A stretch of 15,364 bases of DNA from Burkholderiaceae bacterium (GTDB taxonomy: Bacteria; Pseudomonadota; Gammaproteobacteria; Burkholderiales; Burkholderiaceae_F), in NCBI GenBank assembly GCA_013696665.1, contig JACCYC010000130.1, positions 1-15,364 on the forward strand, in the 5' to 3' direction. How positions within the stretch are numbered: position 1 is the stretch's first letter; each line of letters starts with the position of its first letter. The notes below the pieces were generated by a model, which saw only the letters and a list, made by a program, of their open reading frames with translations, was not told where the DNA came from and searched no databases. This document shows, in pieces, positions 1 through 7,076 of this stretch. The position numbers and the translations under genes are program-made.

Positions 1-360
1 CGTCGACTTCAAATAGGCCTCGGCGCGCAAGGCGAGCGAGCGAGGATCACGGTCGTACCCTTTGCCCGTCGAAGGCTCGATCACGTCGCACGTGACGATC
101 AAAGTGTTTTCTTCACGGAATGGATCCATCCGCGCGGTGTCGGGGTCGGGCATCAGTAACATGTCCGAGGCCTCGATCCCTTTCCATCCGGCGATCGAAG
201 ATCCGTCAAAAGCGTGCCCCGACTCGAACTTGTCGTCATCAAAGGCCTTGGCGGGTACCGTGACGTGCTGCTCCTTGCCCTTGGTGTCGGTAAAACGAAG
301 GTCGACAAAGAGCACCTCGTTTTCCTTGATGGTTTTCATCACGTCTTTGGCCGTCGCCAT
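1..360 (-). CDS. glnA: Glutamine synthetase type I, N-terminal part (runs off window)
   Basis: The minus frame from the ATG at 358-360 to base 1 is open for 120 codons and reads as the N-terminal beta-grasp domain of a GSI-type glutamine synthetase, which makes glutamine from glutamate, ammonia and ATP in the cytoplasm. It begins MATAKDVMKTI and contains the family signature FDGSSIAGWKGI at residues 51-62; D52 matches the conserved catalytic-site Asp of enteric enzymes. MLLMPDPDT (68-76) and CDVIEPSTGKGYDRDPR (91-107) follow. About three quarters of the protein, including the Tyr adenylylation site region, lies beyond the window. The start is supported by an AGGAG ribosome binding site at 369-373, 8 nt upstream. 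A 200-nt gap separates it from hemW, so it probably has its own promoter. Confidence 0.97.
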   Translation of the reverse strand, partial: MATAKDVMKTIKENEVLFVDLRFTDTKGKEQHVTVPAKAFDDDKFESGHAFDGSSIAGWKGIEASDMLLMPDPDTARMDPFREENTLIVTCDVIEPSTGKGYDRDPRSLALRAEAYLKST

Positions 361-429
361 TCGCAGTTCTCCTAGCTCGTTAAGTGTTTACCGCGGACGC
401 ACCTTTCCCGCGTTCAAGTCCAGCGCATC

Positions 430-444
430 GCATTAAGCATGCCA
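430..444 (-). promoter_or_regulatory. Possible sigma-54 (-24/-12) promoter of glnA
   Basis: On the minus strand the 15 bases read TGGCAT-N5-ATGC, with the essential GG and GC dinucleotides exactly 10 bases apart as in sigma-54 promoters (consensus TGGCAC-N5-TTGC). It lies about 70 nt upstream of the glnA start. A TGGTGCT half-site resembling one arm of an NtrC site occurs at 491-497 (plus strand), but its partner arm is poor. The -12 element is imperfect. Nitrogen control by NtrC and sigma-54 is common for glnA, so the call rests partly on context. Confidence 0.4.
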
Positions 445-560
445 ATACGCGAGCGCTTCGCTACTTATGCGCACTACTCGTGTGCGCTATTGGTGCTTTG
501 AGCGCGAAACCACAACCGGCTAAACCGTCGCGGTGAACGGAGTCGCTTTGCATTGGAACA

Positions 561-1829
561 TTATGCCCGCCGCGGGTGCGTGTCTGCACCACCAGGATGC
601 GCTGGAAGGAACAGGGTCTGCAAGTCAGTCAGGAACCGCATTCCGAGCGCGGTAGGTTTCAAGACGACATGATCGCGAACCAGAAGGCCGCGCCGCTCGG
701 CTTCATTGAGCTCCGGCTCAATTGACGTCAAAGGCACGCCAGTGCGCTCGGCGAACGAGTTGGCTGCGACACCGGCGGTCAGACGCAAGGTATTCAACAT
801 CAACTCAAACGGCAGCTCGTTGCGAGTGACCTCGCGGCTTTCGGCGACAAATTGACGGCCTGCCGCGCGCTGCAGGTACGTCGAAGGCTGACGGAAGCGA
901 ACCTGTCGCACGATCCGATGCGGAAAGGAAATTTTGCTGTGCGCACCAGCGCCAATGCCAAGGTAATCGCCAAAGGTCCAGTAATTCAGGTTGTGCCGGC
1001 ACTCGCGCCCGGGTTGGGCGAACGCCGACACTTCGTAACGTCGATAACCCGCCTGTGCCGTGCGCTGCTCGACCCAATCATGCATGGCGGCTGCGGCGTC
1101 TTCGTCGGGCAGCACGGGCGGGTGCTTGGCGAATATTGTGTTCGGTTCGACCGTGAGCTGATACACGGAAAGGTGCGGAGGTGCGGCTGCAATTGCTTGT
1201 TCGAGGTCCGCCTGCATCTCGCTGAGCGACTGCCCGGGTAGTGCGTACATCAAATCAAGATTGAAGTTTTGATAGTGACGGTGTGCGATGTCGATCGCGA
1301 CACGCGCCTGGCGTGCATCATGGATGCGCCCGAGGGCCTCGAGTCGATCGTCGTTGAACGACTGGACACCGATGGATAAACGATTGACGCCCGCAGCTTT
1401 GTAGAGCGCAAAGCGCTCCGCGTCGAACGTCCCTGGATTGGCCTCGAGCGTTATCTCGCATTCGGCCGCAATCGGCAGCAAGGTGCGAATGTCCGACAGC
1501 AATCGGTCGACGCCCGCACCGCTCAGCAGGCTTGGGGTTCCACCGCCGATGAAAATGCTGGTGATGCGACGCCCCCAGATCAGCGGCAGCGAAGCTTCCA
1601 AATCGGCACGCAGGGCATCCAAATACGTATCCTCCATAACGTCAGACATGTTGGCCTCGTGCGAATTGAAGTCGCAGTAGGGACACTTTCGAACGCACCA
1701 GGGGTAGTGGACGTACAGCGAAAGCGGCGGCAGCACCGGTAGCGTGAGCGTGCCAGGCCGCAGATACGTGGCCACATCGACGGGTTGCACCGCCGTCGGC
1801 TGTGACTTGATTTCAATCACCGAGGCCAT
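561..1829 (-). CDS. hemW: HemW, radical SAM heme chaperone
   Basis: The 422-residue product is a HemW-type protein, formerly annotated as oxygen-independent coproporphyrinogen III oxidase-like. It has the radical SAM cluster motif C45-x3-C49-x2-C52 (CVRKCPYC) followed by DFNSH, the glycine-rich SAM-binding segment FIGGGTPSLL, the EANPGT strand, SIGVQSFND, and the C-terminal HemW signature CRHNLNYW followed by GIGAGAHS. The CxxxCxxC spacing followed by DFNSH fits HemW rather than HemN. HemW proteins bind heme and deliver it to respiratory enzymes. About 35 residues precede the core, a modest extension. The ATG shares one base with the rdgB stop (TGATG), indicating translational coupling, and it is the last gene of the rph-rdgB-hemW run. 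Confidence 0.95.
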   Translation of the reverse strand: MASVIEIKSQPTAVQPVDVATYLRPGTLTLPVLPPLSLYVHYPWCVRKCPYCDFNSHEANMSDVMEDTYLDALRADLEASLPLIWGRRITSIFIGGGTPSLLSGAGVDRLLSDIRTLLPIAAECEITLEANPGTFDAERFALYKAAGVNRLSIGVQSFNDDRLEALGRIHDARQARVAIDIAHRHYQNFNLDLMYALPGQSLSEMQADLEQAIAAAPPHLSVYQLTVEPNTIFAKHPPVLPDEDAAAAMHDWVEQRTAQAGYRRYEVSAFAQPGRECRHNLNYWTFGDYLGIGAGAHSKISFPHRIVRQVRFRQPSTYLQRAAGRQFVAESREVTRNELPFELMLNTLRLTAGVAANSFAERTGVPLTSIEPELNEAERRGLLVRDHVVLKPTALGMRFLTDLQTLFLPAHPGGADTHPRRA

Positions 1830-2437
1830 CAGCGCCAGTCGGCGAGCCGGCGCGCCATCTCGGCAAAGGCAAGGCCCCGATGGCTGATGCGGTTCTTGTG
1901 CTGCAGATCAAGCTCGGCCGCAGTCACGCCAAGGCCGTTAACCTGAAAAAGCGGGTCATATCCAAAACCGCCGTCACCGCGCGGCGCCTGCAGGATATCG
2001 CCGTGCCAGCGTGCGTCGGCGATCAACGGATCTGGGTCGTCGGCCGCGCGAATCGCGACCAACACACACACATAGTGCGCGGCACGCTGTGTAATACCCG
2101 CGAGACGCCACAGCAGTTCCATGTTGTTTCGCTCGTCGTCGGTCGGCTCGCCCGAAAAACGCGCCGACAAAACGCCCGGCGCGCCGCCTAATGTATCAAC
2201 ACAAAGTCCAGAGTCATCTGCCAGCGCGGGCAGACCGCTTGCGGCGGCTGCGTGGCGCGCCTTGGCAAGTGCGTTTTCCGCGAACGTTGGGTGCGGCTCA
2301 TCGGCTGAGTGAATACCTAGTGCACTCTGCGGCACAACCTCGAGCGCATTGCTGCCTGCCAAGCTGCCGAACAGCGCGACGCATTCGCGCAGCTTCCCGG
2401 CATTGCCGGAAGCAAGGACGATACGATGGCGCGTCAC
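1829..2437 (-). CDS. rdgB: RdgB/HAM1-type dITP/XTP pyrophosphatase
   Basis: The 202-residue protein matches the non-canonical purine NTP pyrophosphatases that hydrolyse dITP, ITP and XTP to monophosphates and so keep deaminated purines out of DNA and RNA. Visible motifs are SGNAGK (10-15), TFAENALAKA (51-60), LADDSGLCVD (72-81) with the metal-binding Asp pair, GGFGYDP (156-162) and SHRGLA (185-190). The length is normal for the family. The start codon is GTG (2435-2437), overlapping the rph stop as GTGA, and an SxN motif begins ten residues in, as expected. It is placed between rph and hemW, a common arrangement in proteobacteria. Confidence 0.96.
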   Translation of the reverse strand: MTRHRIVLASGNAGKLRECVALFGSLAGSNALEVVPQSALGIHSADEPHPTFAENALAKARHAAAASGLPALADDSGLCVDTLGGAPGVLSARFSGEPTDDERNNMELLWRLAGITQRAAHYVCVLVAIRAADDPDPLIADARWHGDILQAPRGDGGFGYDPLFQVNGLGVTAAELDLQHKNRISHRGLAFAEMARRLADWR

Positions 2438-3162
2438 AACTCGAGCACGTGCTTTTGCGCGGCCACTAACGAGTGGATTCCAGCCTTCGCCAGTTTCAGC
2501 ATCGCGTCCATTTGCTCTGCAGTGAATGGCACACCCTCTGCCGTCCCTTGCACTTCAACAAAGCCGCCGTTACCGGTCATCACGACGTTCATGTCAGTGT
2601 CGCACCCGGAATCCTCCACGTAATCCAGGTCGAGCACCGGTGCCCCCAGGTACAGTCCGACCGAGACAGCGGCGACGAAATCCGAAATCGGCGTGTTATC
2701 GATCATGCCGCGCATTCGTAGCCAGCGACAGGCGTCGTATGCGGCTACGAAGCCGCCAGTGATGGATGCCGTGCGGGTTCCACCATCAGCCTGAATCACA
2801 TCGCAGTCGATGTGCAGGGTGCGCTCGCCGAGGGCCGCGAGATCAAACACCGAACGCAAGCTGCGCCCGATCAGACGCTGAATCTCCTGCGTGCGGCCGC
2901 CCTGCTTTCCTCGTGCCGCTTCCCGGTCTGATCGAGTATTCGTCGCGCGCGGCAACATGCCATATTCGGCGGTCAACCAACCTTCCCCTTTGCCTTTCAG
3001 AAATGCTGGGACCCGCTCTTCGACGCTTGCCGTGCAGATCACGCGCGTGTCGCCGAACTCGACGAGTACCGACCCCTCTGCATGCTTGGTGAATTGACGC
3101 AACAGACGCACCGGCCGCAGTTCGTCGGCACGGCGGCCGCTCGGCCGCGAAATCGAATCCAT
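2434..3162 (-). CDS. rph: RNase PH, phosphorolytic 3'-5' tRNA-trimming exonuclease
   Basis: The 242-residue product is a full-length RNase PH, which uses phosphate to trim 3' ends of tRNA precursors and other RNAs. It shows RPSGRRADELRPV near the N terminus, HAEGSVLVEFGDTRV (27-41), EYGMLPRATN (66-75), GGRTQEIQRLIGRSLR (88-103) and the phosphate-binding segment around GGTRTASITGG (127-137); R90 and R130 sit where the family has its essential arginines. The C terminus is complete, unlike the frameshifted rph of some E. coli K-12 strains. The ATG at 3160-3162 has no Shine-Dalgarno sequence; a perfect hairpin ends 8 nt before it. It overlaps rdgB by 4 nt. Confidence 0.97.
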   Translation of the reverse strand: MDSISRPSGRRADELRPVRLLRQFTKHAEGSVLVEFGDTRVICTASVEERVPAFLKGKGEGWLTAEYGMLPRATNTRSDREAARGKQGGRTQEIQRLIGRSLRSVFDLAALGERTLHIDCDVIQADGGTRTASITGGFVAAYDACRWLRMRGMIDNTPISDFVAAVSVGLYLGAPVLDLDYVEDSGCDTDMNVVMTGNGGFVEVQGTAEGVPFTAEQMDAMLKLAKAGIHSLVAAQKHVLEL

Positions 3163-3170
3163 TTTGTGTT

Positions 3171-3192
3171 GCGTGTGGCGCGAGCCACACGC
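3171..3192 (-). promoter_or_regulatory. Perfect 9-bp hairpin just upstream of rph start
   Basis: GCGTGTGGC (3171-3179) and GCCACACGC (3184-3192) are exact reverse complements around a 4-nt loop. The hairpin lies in the 50-nt gap between the PP2C stop and the rph ATG, ending 8 nt before the start codon, where a ribosome binding site would be. No T-run follows it on the minus strand, so it is not a standard intrinsic terminator. It could be an RNA-processing or translation-control element; that role is inference. Confidence 0.5.
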
Positions 3193-3212
3193 GCCCCTGA
3201 ACGTGATATTCG

Positions 3213-4151
3213 CTATTTTGCGACGAGTTTGCCGCTGCGCTGAATTGCCTTTTGAATTTCGGCTACCGCGTCATCGATTTGCTCTTCGGACAGTTCCTCA
3301 TCGATACCGGGCTCACCCACGCGCGGCATCTGGATTGTCGAGGCAACCGTGCCTTCGGGAATAAGTAGCGTCGACACCGGCTCTTCGCTCGGCGGCACCA
3401 TTTCCATCGACTCGGTACCTGCCCAGGTCATTGCCACGCCGGTGACATTGTCGGATTCCGGCCCGCCGAGTTCGAGTGCCAGCTCCATCAGCTCCGGCAC
3501 CGCACGCATCACCGTTTTGCCAACAAAGGCATCTGCAACCTGCCGATCGTTCAGGGTGCCCCACAGCCCGTCCGAGCACAGCAGCAGCGTGTCGCCGTTG
3601 CGCAGTGCCACTGGCCGGCTGACTTCGACGGTCGGCGCAACGTAGGCGCCGATACAGTTAAAAATGCGATTTCGCTCTGGATGATCTTTAGCTTCTTCGG
3701 GGCGGATGAGGCCAGATTGCACCAGATGATGCACGCGCGAATGGTCGATCGTCCGCTCAAGAATTCGGCCGGACCGAATCATATAGAGACGAGAGTCACC
3801 CACATGGGCCCAGAGCGCCACGCCCTGCTGCACGATGCAGGCGACCAAAGTGGTGCGCGGCGCCTCCGGCAAGCTATGTTCCGCGCGATAACGATGCAGC
3901 TCGCGATGTGCGGCCAGAACCGATTCCTCCAGAAACCTGACCGGGTCGGCCAGAAGCGGTTTTGCGTCGCGCTGATAAATCGACGCCAGCGTCTGCAACG
4001 TGAGCTGCGACGCCACCTCGCCTCGCGCGTGCCCACCCATCCCATCCGCCACCAGCATCAGCAGCGAGTCGCGCGTGTACAGGTACCCCATGCGGTCCTG
4101 ATTGATGCGCCGACCGCCTTTTTTACTTTCCTGGTAAACGGAGAAACGCAT
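3213..4151 (-). CDS. PP2C-family Ser/Thr protein phosphatase
   Basis: The 312-residue protein is a metal-dependent PP2C/PPM phosphatase. Metal and catalytic motifs are present: NQDR (17-20), VADGMGGHARGE (34-45) with D36, HVGDSRLY (116-123), LCSDGLW (191-197) with D194, and ESDNVT (232-237) with D234-N235. The phosphatase fold ends near residue 245. A roughly 67-residue tail follows, rich in Glu/Asp in its last part (GIDEELSEEQIDDAV); I do not recognise it as a domain. There is no signal peptide or membrane segment, so it is cytosolic. It lies downstream of a Ser/Thr kinase on the same strand, and the pair probably acts on shared phosphoproteins. Terminator-like hairpins separate them, so expression may be partly uncoupled. 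No clear ribosome binding site is seen. Confidence 0.93.
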   Translation of the reverse strand: MRFSVYQESKKGGRRINQDRMGYLYTRDSLLMLVADGMGGHARGEVASQLTLQTLASIYQRDAKPLLADPVRFLEESVLAAHRELHRYRAEHSLPEAPRTTLVACIVQQGVALWAHVGDSRLYMIRSGRILERTIDHSRVHHLVQSGLIRPEEAKDHPERNRIFNCIGAYVAPTVEVSRPVALRNGDTLLLCSDGLWGTLNDRQVADAFVGKTVMRAVPELMELALELGGPESDNVTGVAMTWAGTESMEMVPPSEEPVSTLLIPEGTVASTIQMPRVGEPGIDEELSEEQIDDAVAEIQKAIQRSGKLVAK

Positions 4152-4223
4152 CGGGTGTGAGAACTAAGAGGCAGCTGGAACTAGTCGACCAAGTGTCGGG
4201 CTTTTACGAGGTCGTTAACCTCG

Positions 4224-4254
4224 AAAAATCGTCCGGCTTTGCCGGCGATTTTTT
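4224..4254 (-). terminator. Intrinsic terminator after Ser/Thr kinase gene (bidirectional form)
   Basis: AAAAATCG-T-CCGGC pairs with GCCGG-CGATTTTT around a TTT loop, with a single bulged T at 4232. On the minus strand the GC-rich stem is followed by five T, and on the plus strand by six T. It lies in the 147-nt gap between the kinase stop and the PP2C start, about 45-75 nt after the kinase stop. It should end or attenuate kinase transcripts before the phosphatase gene. Confidence 0.72.
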
Positions 4255-4264
4255 GCTTACTCAT

Positions 4265-4294
4265 CGCACAAAAGTAGAGGTGCACTTTTGTGCG
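4265..4294 (-). repeat. Perfect 11-bp inverted repeat beyond the kinase stop codon
   Basis: CGCACAAAAGT (4265-4275) and ACTTTTGTGCG (4284-4294) are exact reverse complements separated by 8 nt, ending 5 nt past the kinase stop codon on the minus strand. No T-run follows. Together with the terminator at 4224-4254 it forms a double-hairpin 3' end; it may protect the kinase mRNA 3' end or serve as a protein binding site. Confidence 0.6.
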
Positions 4295-4298
4295 CTTG

Positions 4299-5294
4299 CT
4301 AAAACCAGGTGATGTTGTGCTCTTTCATGAAGCGCGTCACGCGCTGCTGCAGATTGCGCCAGCGCGCGCCGTTGCGTTCGACCATCGAAAACTCGGGGCG
4401 CTCGGGAACGTTCTGCAACAGTTCCTTTTGCACCGCAAACACGGTTTGTGGCCGCTCAAGCGAATTGAGGCGTAAACACCGCTCAACCATCGAGATCAAT
4501 TGATTTGAATACAGGCCTCGGAAAGAGCGTAACGCCGTCGGCATCTTGTCTTCCTTAAGGCGTTGATCCGATTCTTGCGGCGGCATGCCCGACATGCACG
4601 CATAAACGCACGAGCCAATCGAGTAGACATCGGTCCATGGCCCGAGCTCGGCGTCGCGTTTATAAAGCTCCGGGGCGGCGAAACCCGGTGTGTACATGGG
4701 ATACGTCTTGCTGATATCGCGCTGCAGCGTCTGACGCGCGGCGCCGAAGTCGAGCAGGATCGGGGTGCCGTCCATGCGCAAATACACGTTAGCCGGCTTC
4801 ACGTCCAGGTGCAGCAGGCGGTTTGAATGCACTTCACGCAGGCCATTCATCACCTGCGCAAACACGCGGCGAATAAAACGCTCGGACAGAACGTCCTTTT
4901 GATCCTTGTTCCGGTTACGCAGCACGTGCTCCTGCAGCGAGCGCCCGGATTCGTATTGCATCACCATGTACACCGTCTCGTTGGCGCGAAAGAAATTGAT
5001 CACGCGCACGATGTTCGGGTGATAGATACCTGCCAGCGCCCTACCTTCCTCAAAGAAGCACTTGAGGCCGATGCGATAAGTGTTCAGATTTTCCGGAGCA
5101 ATGTAGGGCAGCAGCTCGCCGGGCTTACGCTGCGCCAGCGAGGCCGGCATGTACTCCTTGATCGCCACCGAATTGCCTTGATCATCAGTCGCGAGATAGA
5201 CGATCGAGAAGCCGCCCGAAGAGATCTTCTTTACAATGCGGTACCCGCCAACCTCCAGGCTTTCAGGTAACGATGCGTTGGTCTGGGCCGGCAT
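4299..5294 (-). CDS. Cytosolic Hanks-type Ser/Thr protein kinase
   Basis: Taken from the ATG at 5292-5294 the protein has 331 residues. The kinase domain spans about 18-295: glycine loop ISSGGFSIVYLA (24-35), ATP-anchoring K46 in VAIKEYMP, hinge region VMQYESG, catalytic loop HLDVKPAN (162-169) with D164, DFGAA (182-186), and AAPELY (206-211). The loop has HLD instead of HRD, so it is a non-RD kinase. The last roughly 35 residues are basic and aromatic and unassigned. No membrane segment or PASTA repeats are present, unlike PknB-type kinases. An upstream in-frame ATG at 5357 would add 21 residues unlike the family and extend across most of the divergent gap, so I prefer 5294. It is divergent from yicC and upstream of a PP2C phosphatase. 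Confidence 0.92.
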   Translation of the reverse strand: MPAQTNASLPESLEVGGYRIVKKISSGGFSIVYLATDDQGNSVAIKEYMPASLAQRKPGELLPYIAPENLNTYRIGLKCFFEEGRALAGIYHPNIVRVINFFRANETVYMVMQYESGRSLQEHVLRNRNKDQKDVLSERFIRRVFAQVMNGLREVHSNRLLHLDVKPANVYLRMDGTPILLDFGAARQTLQRDISKTYPMYTPGFAAPELYKRDAELGPWTDVYSIGSCVYACMSGMPPQESDQRLKEDKMPTALRSFRGLYSNQLISMVERCLRLNSLERPQTVFAVQKELLQNVPERPEFSMVERNGARWRNLQQRVTRFMKEHNITWF

Positions 5295-5329
5295 AGTGTT
5301 GCATGTTGGGAACCGCGGCGATTCTATCC

Positions 5330-5370
5330 AAAAGGTGCCGCCGGACCGTAACCACAATAGGGCGCCTTTT
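5330..5370. repeat. Inverted repeat in the kinase/yicC divergent promoter region
   Basis: AAAAGGTGCC (5330-5339) and GGCGCCTTTT (5361-5370) form an inverted repeat with one mismatch and a 21-nt spacer. It sits centrally in the 105-nt region between the kinase start (minus) and yicC start (plus), so it could be an operator for one or both genes. A TAGAAT -10-like hexamer for the kinase lies at 5321-5326 (minus), but no good -35 was seen. Confidence 0.35.
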
Positions 5371-5399
5371 ATCCTTATTACCTTCGTTAAGCTCCAGCG

Positions 5400-6302
5400 A
5401 TGAAGGCTGTCGCAAGCATGACTGGCTTCGCCAGCGCCGCGCGTCCGACCGCGCTTGGTCGTTTGACGCTCGAATTGCGTTCGGTCAATTCACGCTTCCT
5501 CGACCTGACGCTGAAAATGCCGGACGACCTGCGGATTGCAGAAGCGGCTCTGCGTGAAGCAATCGGCGCACAGCTGGCGCGCGGCAAAGTCGAGTGCCGA
5601 GTCTGGATTGCACGCAGTGCCGAGGAAGTCACACCACAACTCAACGCCAGTGCGTTGGCTCGACTTGCCGATCTCGCGCATCAGGTCGAGCGCAGCCTTC
5701 CTGCGGCTACTCCGATTGGCACCGCGGATGTGCTCAACTGGCCCGGCGTTGTTGAAACACCGGGAGCCGAACCGGACGCTTTACGCACTCAAGTGCTCGC
5801 CGCTGTCGACGAAGCGCTCGCTCTACTGGCTGAATCGCGGCGCCGGGAAGGTGCCGCGCTGACCACCGTGCTGCTAGCCCAATGCAGTCAGGTTGAAGCG
5901 ATTGCATCCCAGCTGACGGCTCGAGCTCCCGACCTGATTGCAGCGGTCGAGCGCAAGTTGAATGAGCGGCTCGAGAAAGCGCTTGGGCCAGCCTTGTCGG
6001 GAATTTCGCCATTGACCCGCGAGGAAGTGTCCGAGCGCATTCGTCAGGAAGTGACGCTGTATGCGCTCAAAATGGACGTCGACGAGGAAATTAAACGCCT
6101 TGTCACGCATGTTTGCGAAGTAAGGCGCGTGCTGAGCCAGGGCGGTGCGGTGGGGCGCCGGCTCGATTTCCTGATGCAGGAGTTAAACCGCGAGGCGAAC
6201 ACCGTTGGCTCCAAGGCGGCTGCTATCGAGATGACGAATGCCTCGGTCGAGCTCAAAATTCTGATCGAACAGATGCGCGAGCAGATTCAGAATCTTGAAT
6301 AA
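5400..6302 (+). CDS. yicC: YicC-family endoribonuclease
   Basis: The 300-residue product has the YicC N-terminal signature SMTGFASA (6-13), LELRSVNSRFLDLTLKMP (24-41) and RGKVECRVWI (61-70). It also has the DUF1732 C-terminal block GRRLDFLMQELNREANT followed by GSKAA and ELKILIEQMREQIQNLE, ending normally. E. coli YicC is reported as an endoribonuclease that affects small-RNA decay. Family members usually start close to the SMTGF motif, so the ATG at 5400 or one at 5418 are both possible; neither has a clear ribosome binding site. It is followed after 6 nt by gmk, the usual pairing in proteobacteria, and the two are very likely co-transcribed. Confidence 0.95.
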   Translation: MKAVASMTGFASAARPTALGRLTLELRSVNSRFLDLTLKMPDDLRIAEAALREAIGAQLARGKVECRVWIARSAEEVTPQLNASALARLADLAHQVERSLPAATPIGTADVLNWPGVVETPGAEPDALRTQVLAAVDEALALLAESRRREGAALTTVLLAQCSQVEAIASQLTARAPDLIAAVERKLNERLEKALGPALSGISPLTREEVSERIRQEVTLYALKMDVDEEIKRLVTHVCEVRRVLSQGGAVGRRLDFLMQELNREANTVGSKAAAIEMTNASVELKILIEQMREQIQNLE

Positions 6303-6308
6303 CTGAAA

Positions 6309-6968
6309 ATGACTGCGGCCCCACAGACTTTCGATTCGGTGGACGGGCACTTCGCCGGCAATGTATTTCTGGTGGTGGCACCTTCCGGCGCCGGCAAATC
6401 GACGCTCGTTAACGCCCTGCTCACGCGCGAGCCCAATATCGAGCTCTCGGTGTCGTTCACAACGCGTGCTCCACGACCGGGAGAGCAAAGCGGCCGGGAA
6501 TATCACTTCGTCGACGTCGAAGAATTTATGCGGCGAAGAGGCGCGGCCGAGTTCATCGAGAGCGCAGAAGTTCACGGCAACTATTACGCGACTTCGCGCC
6601 TGTGGATTGAAGACCGGGTCCGCGCCGGCACCGATGTATTGCTCGAAATCGACTGGCAGGGCGCGCGGCAAGTCAAGGCGGAGTTTGCGCACGCAGTGGG
6701 AATCTTCATCCTGCCGCCGTCGATCGACGCCCTGGAAGCGCGGCTCAAAAAACGAGGTCAGGACTCGCCGGCCGTGATCACGCGGCGGCTGCTTGCCGCG
6801 GGGAGTGAAATCGCGCATGCCCCCGAGTTCGATTTTGTGATCATTAATCAGGATTTCGACCTCGCGCTGTCGCAGCTGGTGGCTATCGTTGCTGCCACGC
6901 GGCTGCGTTTTTCAACCCAGGCGGTCCGCTATCGGGACTTATTCACGCAACTAGGGATCGCAAAGTAG
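6309..6968 (+). CDS. gmk: Guanylate kinase
   Basis: The 219-residue enzyme phosphorylates GMP to GDP with ATP, feeding GTP, (p)ppGpp and c-di-GMP synthesis. It shows the P-loop APSGAGKST (24-32), the GMP-binding segments SFTTRAPRPGE (49-59) and REYHFV (63-68), LLEIDWQGARQV (111-122), the lid segment RLKKRGQDSPAVITRRL (145-161) and EFDFVIIN (173-180). All expected segments are present and it should be active. A roughly 16-residue N-terminal extension precedes the P-loop strand. In many betaproteobacteria rpoZ follows directly; here rpoZ lies 7.8 kb away beyond the kai operon, and a degraded second gmk 3' end lies next to rpoZ. It converges on the EAL regulator gene with a 108-nt gap that has no convincing terminator. 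Confidence 0.97.
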   Translation: MTAAPQTFDSVDGHFAGNVFLVVAPSGAGKSTLVNALLTREPNIELSVSFTTRAPRPGEQSGREYHFVDVEEFMRRRGAAEFIESAEVHGNYYATSRLWIEDRVRAGTDVLLEIDWQGARQVKAEFAHAVGIFILPPSIDALEARLKKRGQDSPAVITRRLLAAGSEIAHAPEFDFVIINQDFDLALSQLVAIVAATRLRFSTQAVRYRDLFTQLGIAK

Positions 6969-7076
6969 GCCTGCGCCACCGCTGCTCGCCATGGCGCCAA
7001 CCCCGTTAGGGTTGCTTGCGGCAACGGTGCGGTCGGTCGCCACGCCCCTTGACTGCCTGGCGGCGAAGCACCTGCG

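Noticed and set aside
62..436. Plus-strand open frame of 124 codons at the left end
   Set aside because: It is antisense to glnA, whose minus-strand protein is unmistakable.
5295..5357. Longer start for the Ser/Thr kinase
   Set aside because: The extra 21 residues do not resemble the family and would take up most of the divergent promoter region; the ATG at 5292-5294 fits the kinase N terminus.
6990..7045. Possible terminator hairpin between gmk and the EAL gene (GTTGC-TTGCG-GCAAC)
   Set aside because: The stem is only 5 bp and no T-run follows on either strand.
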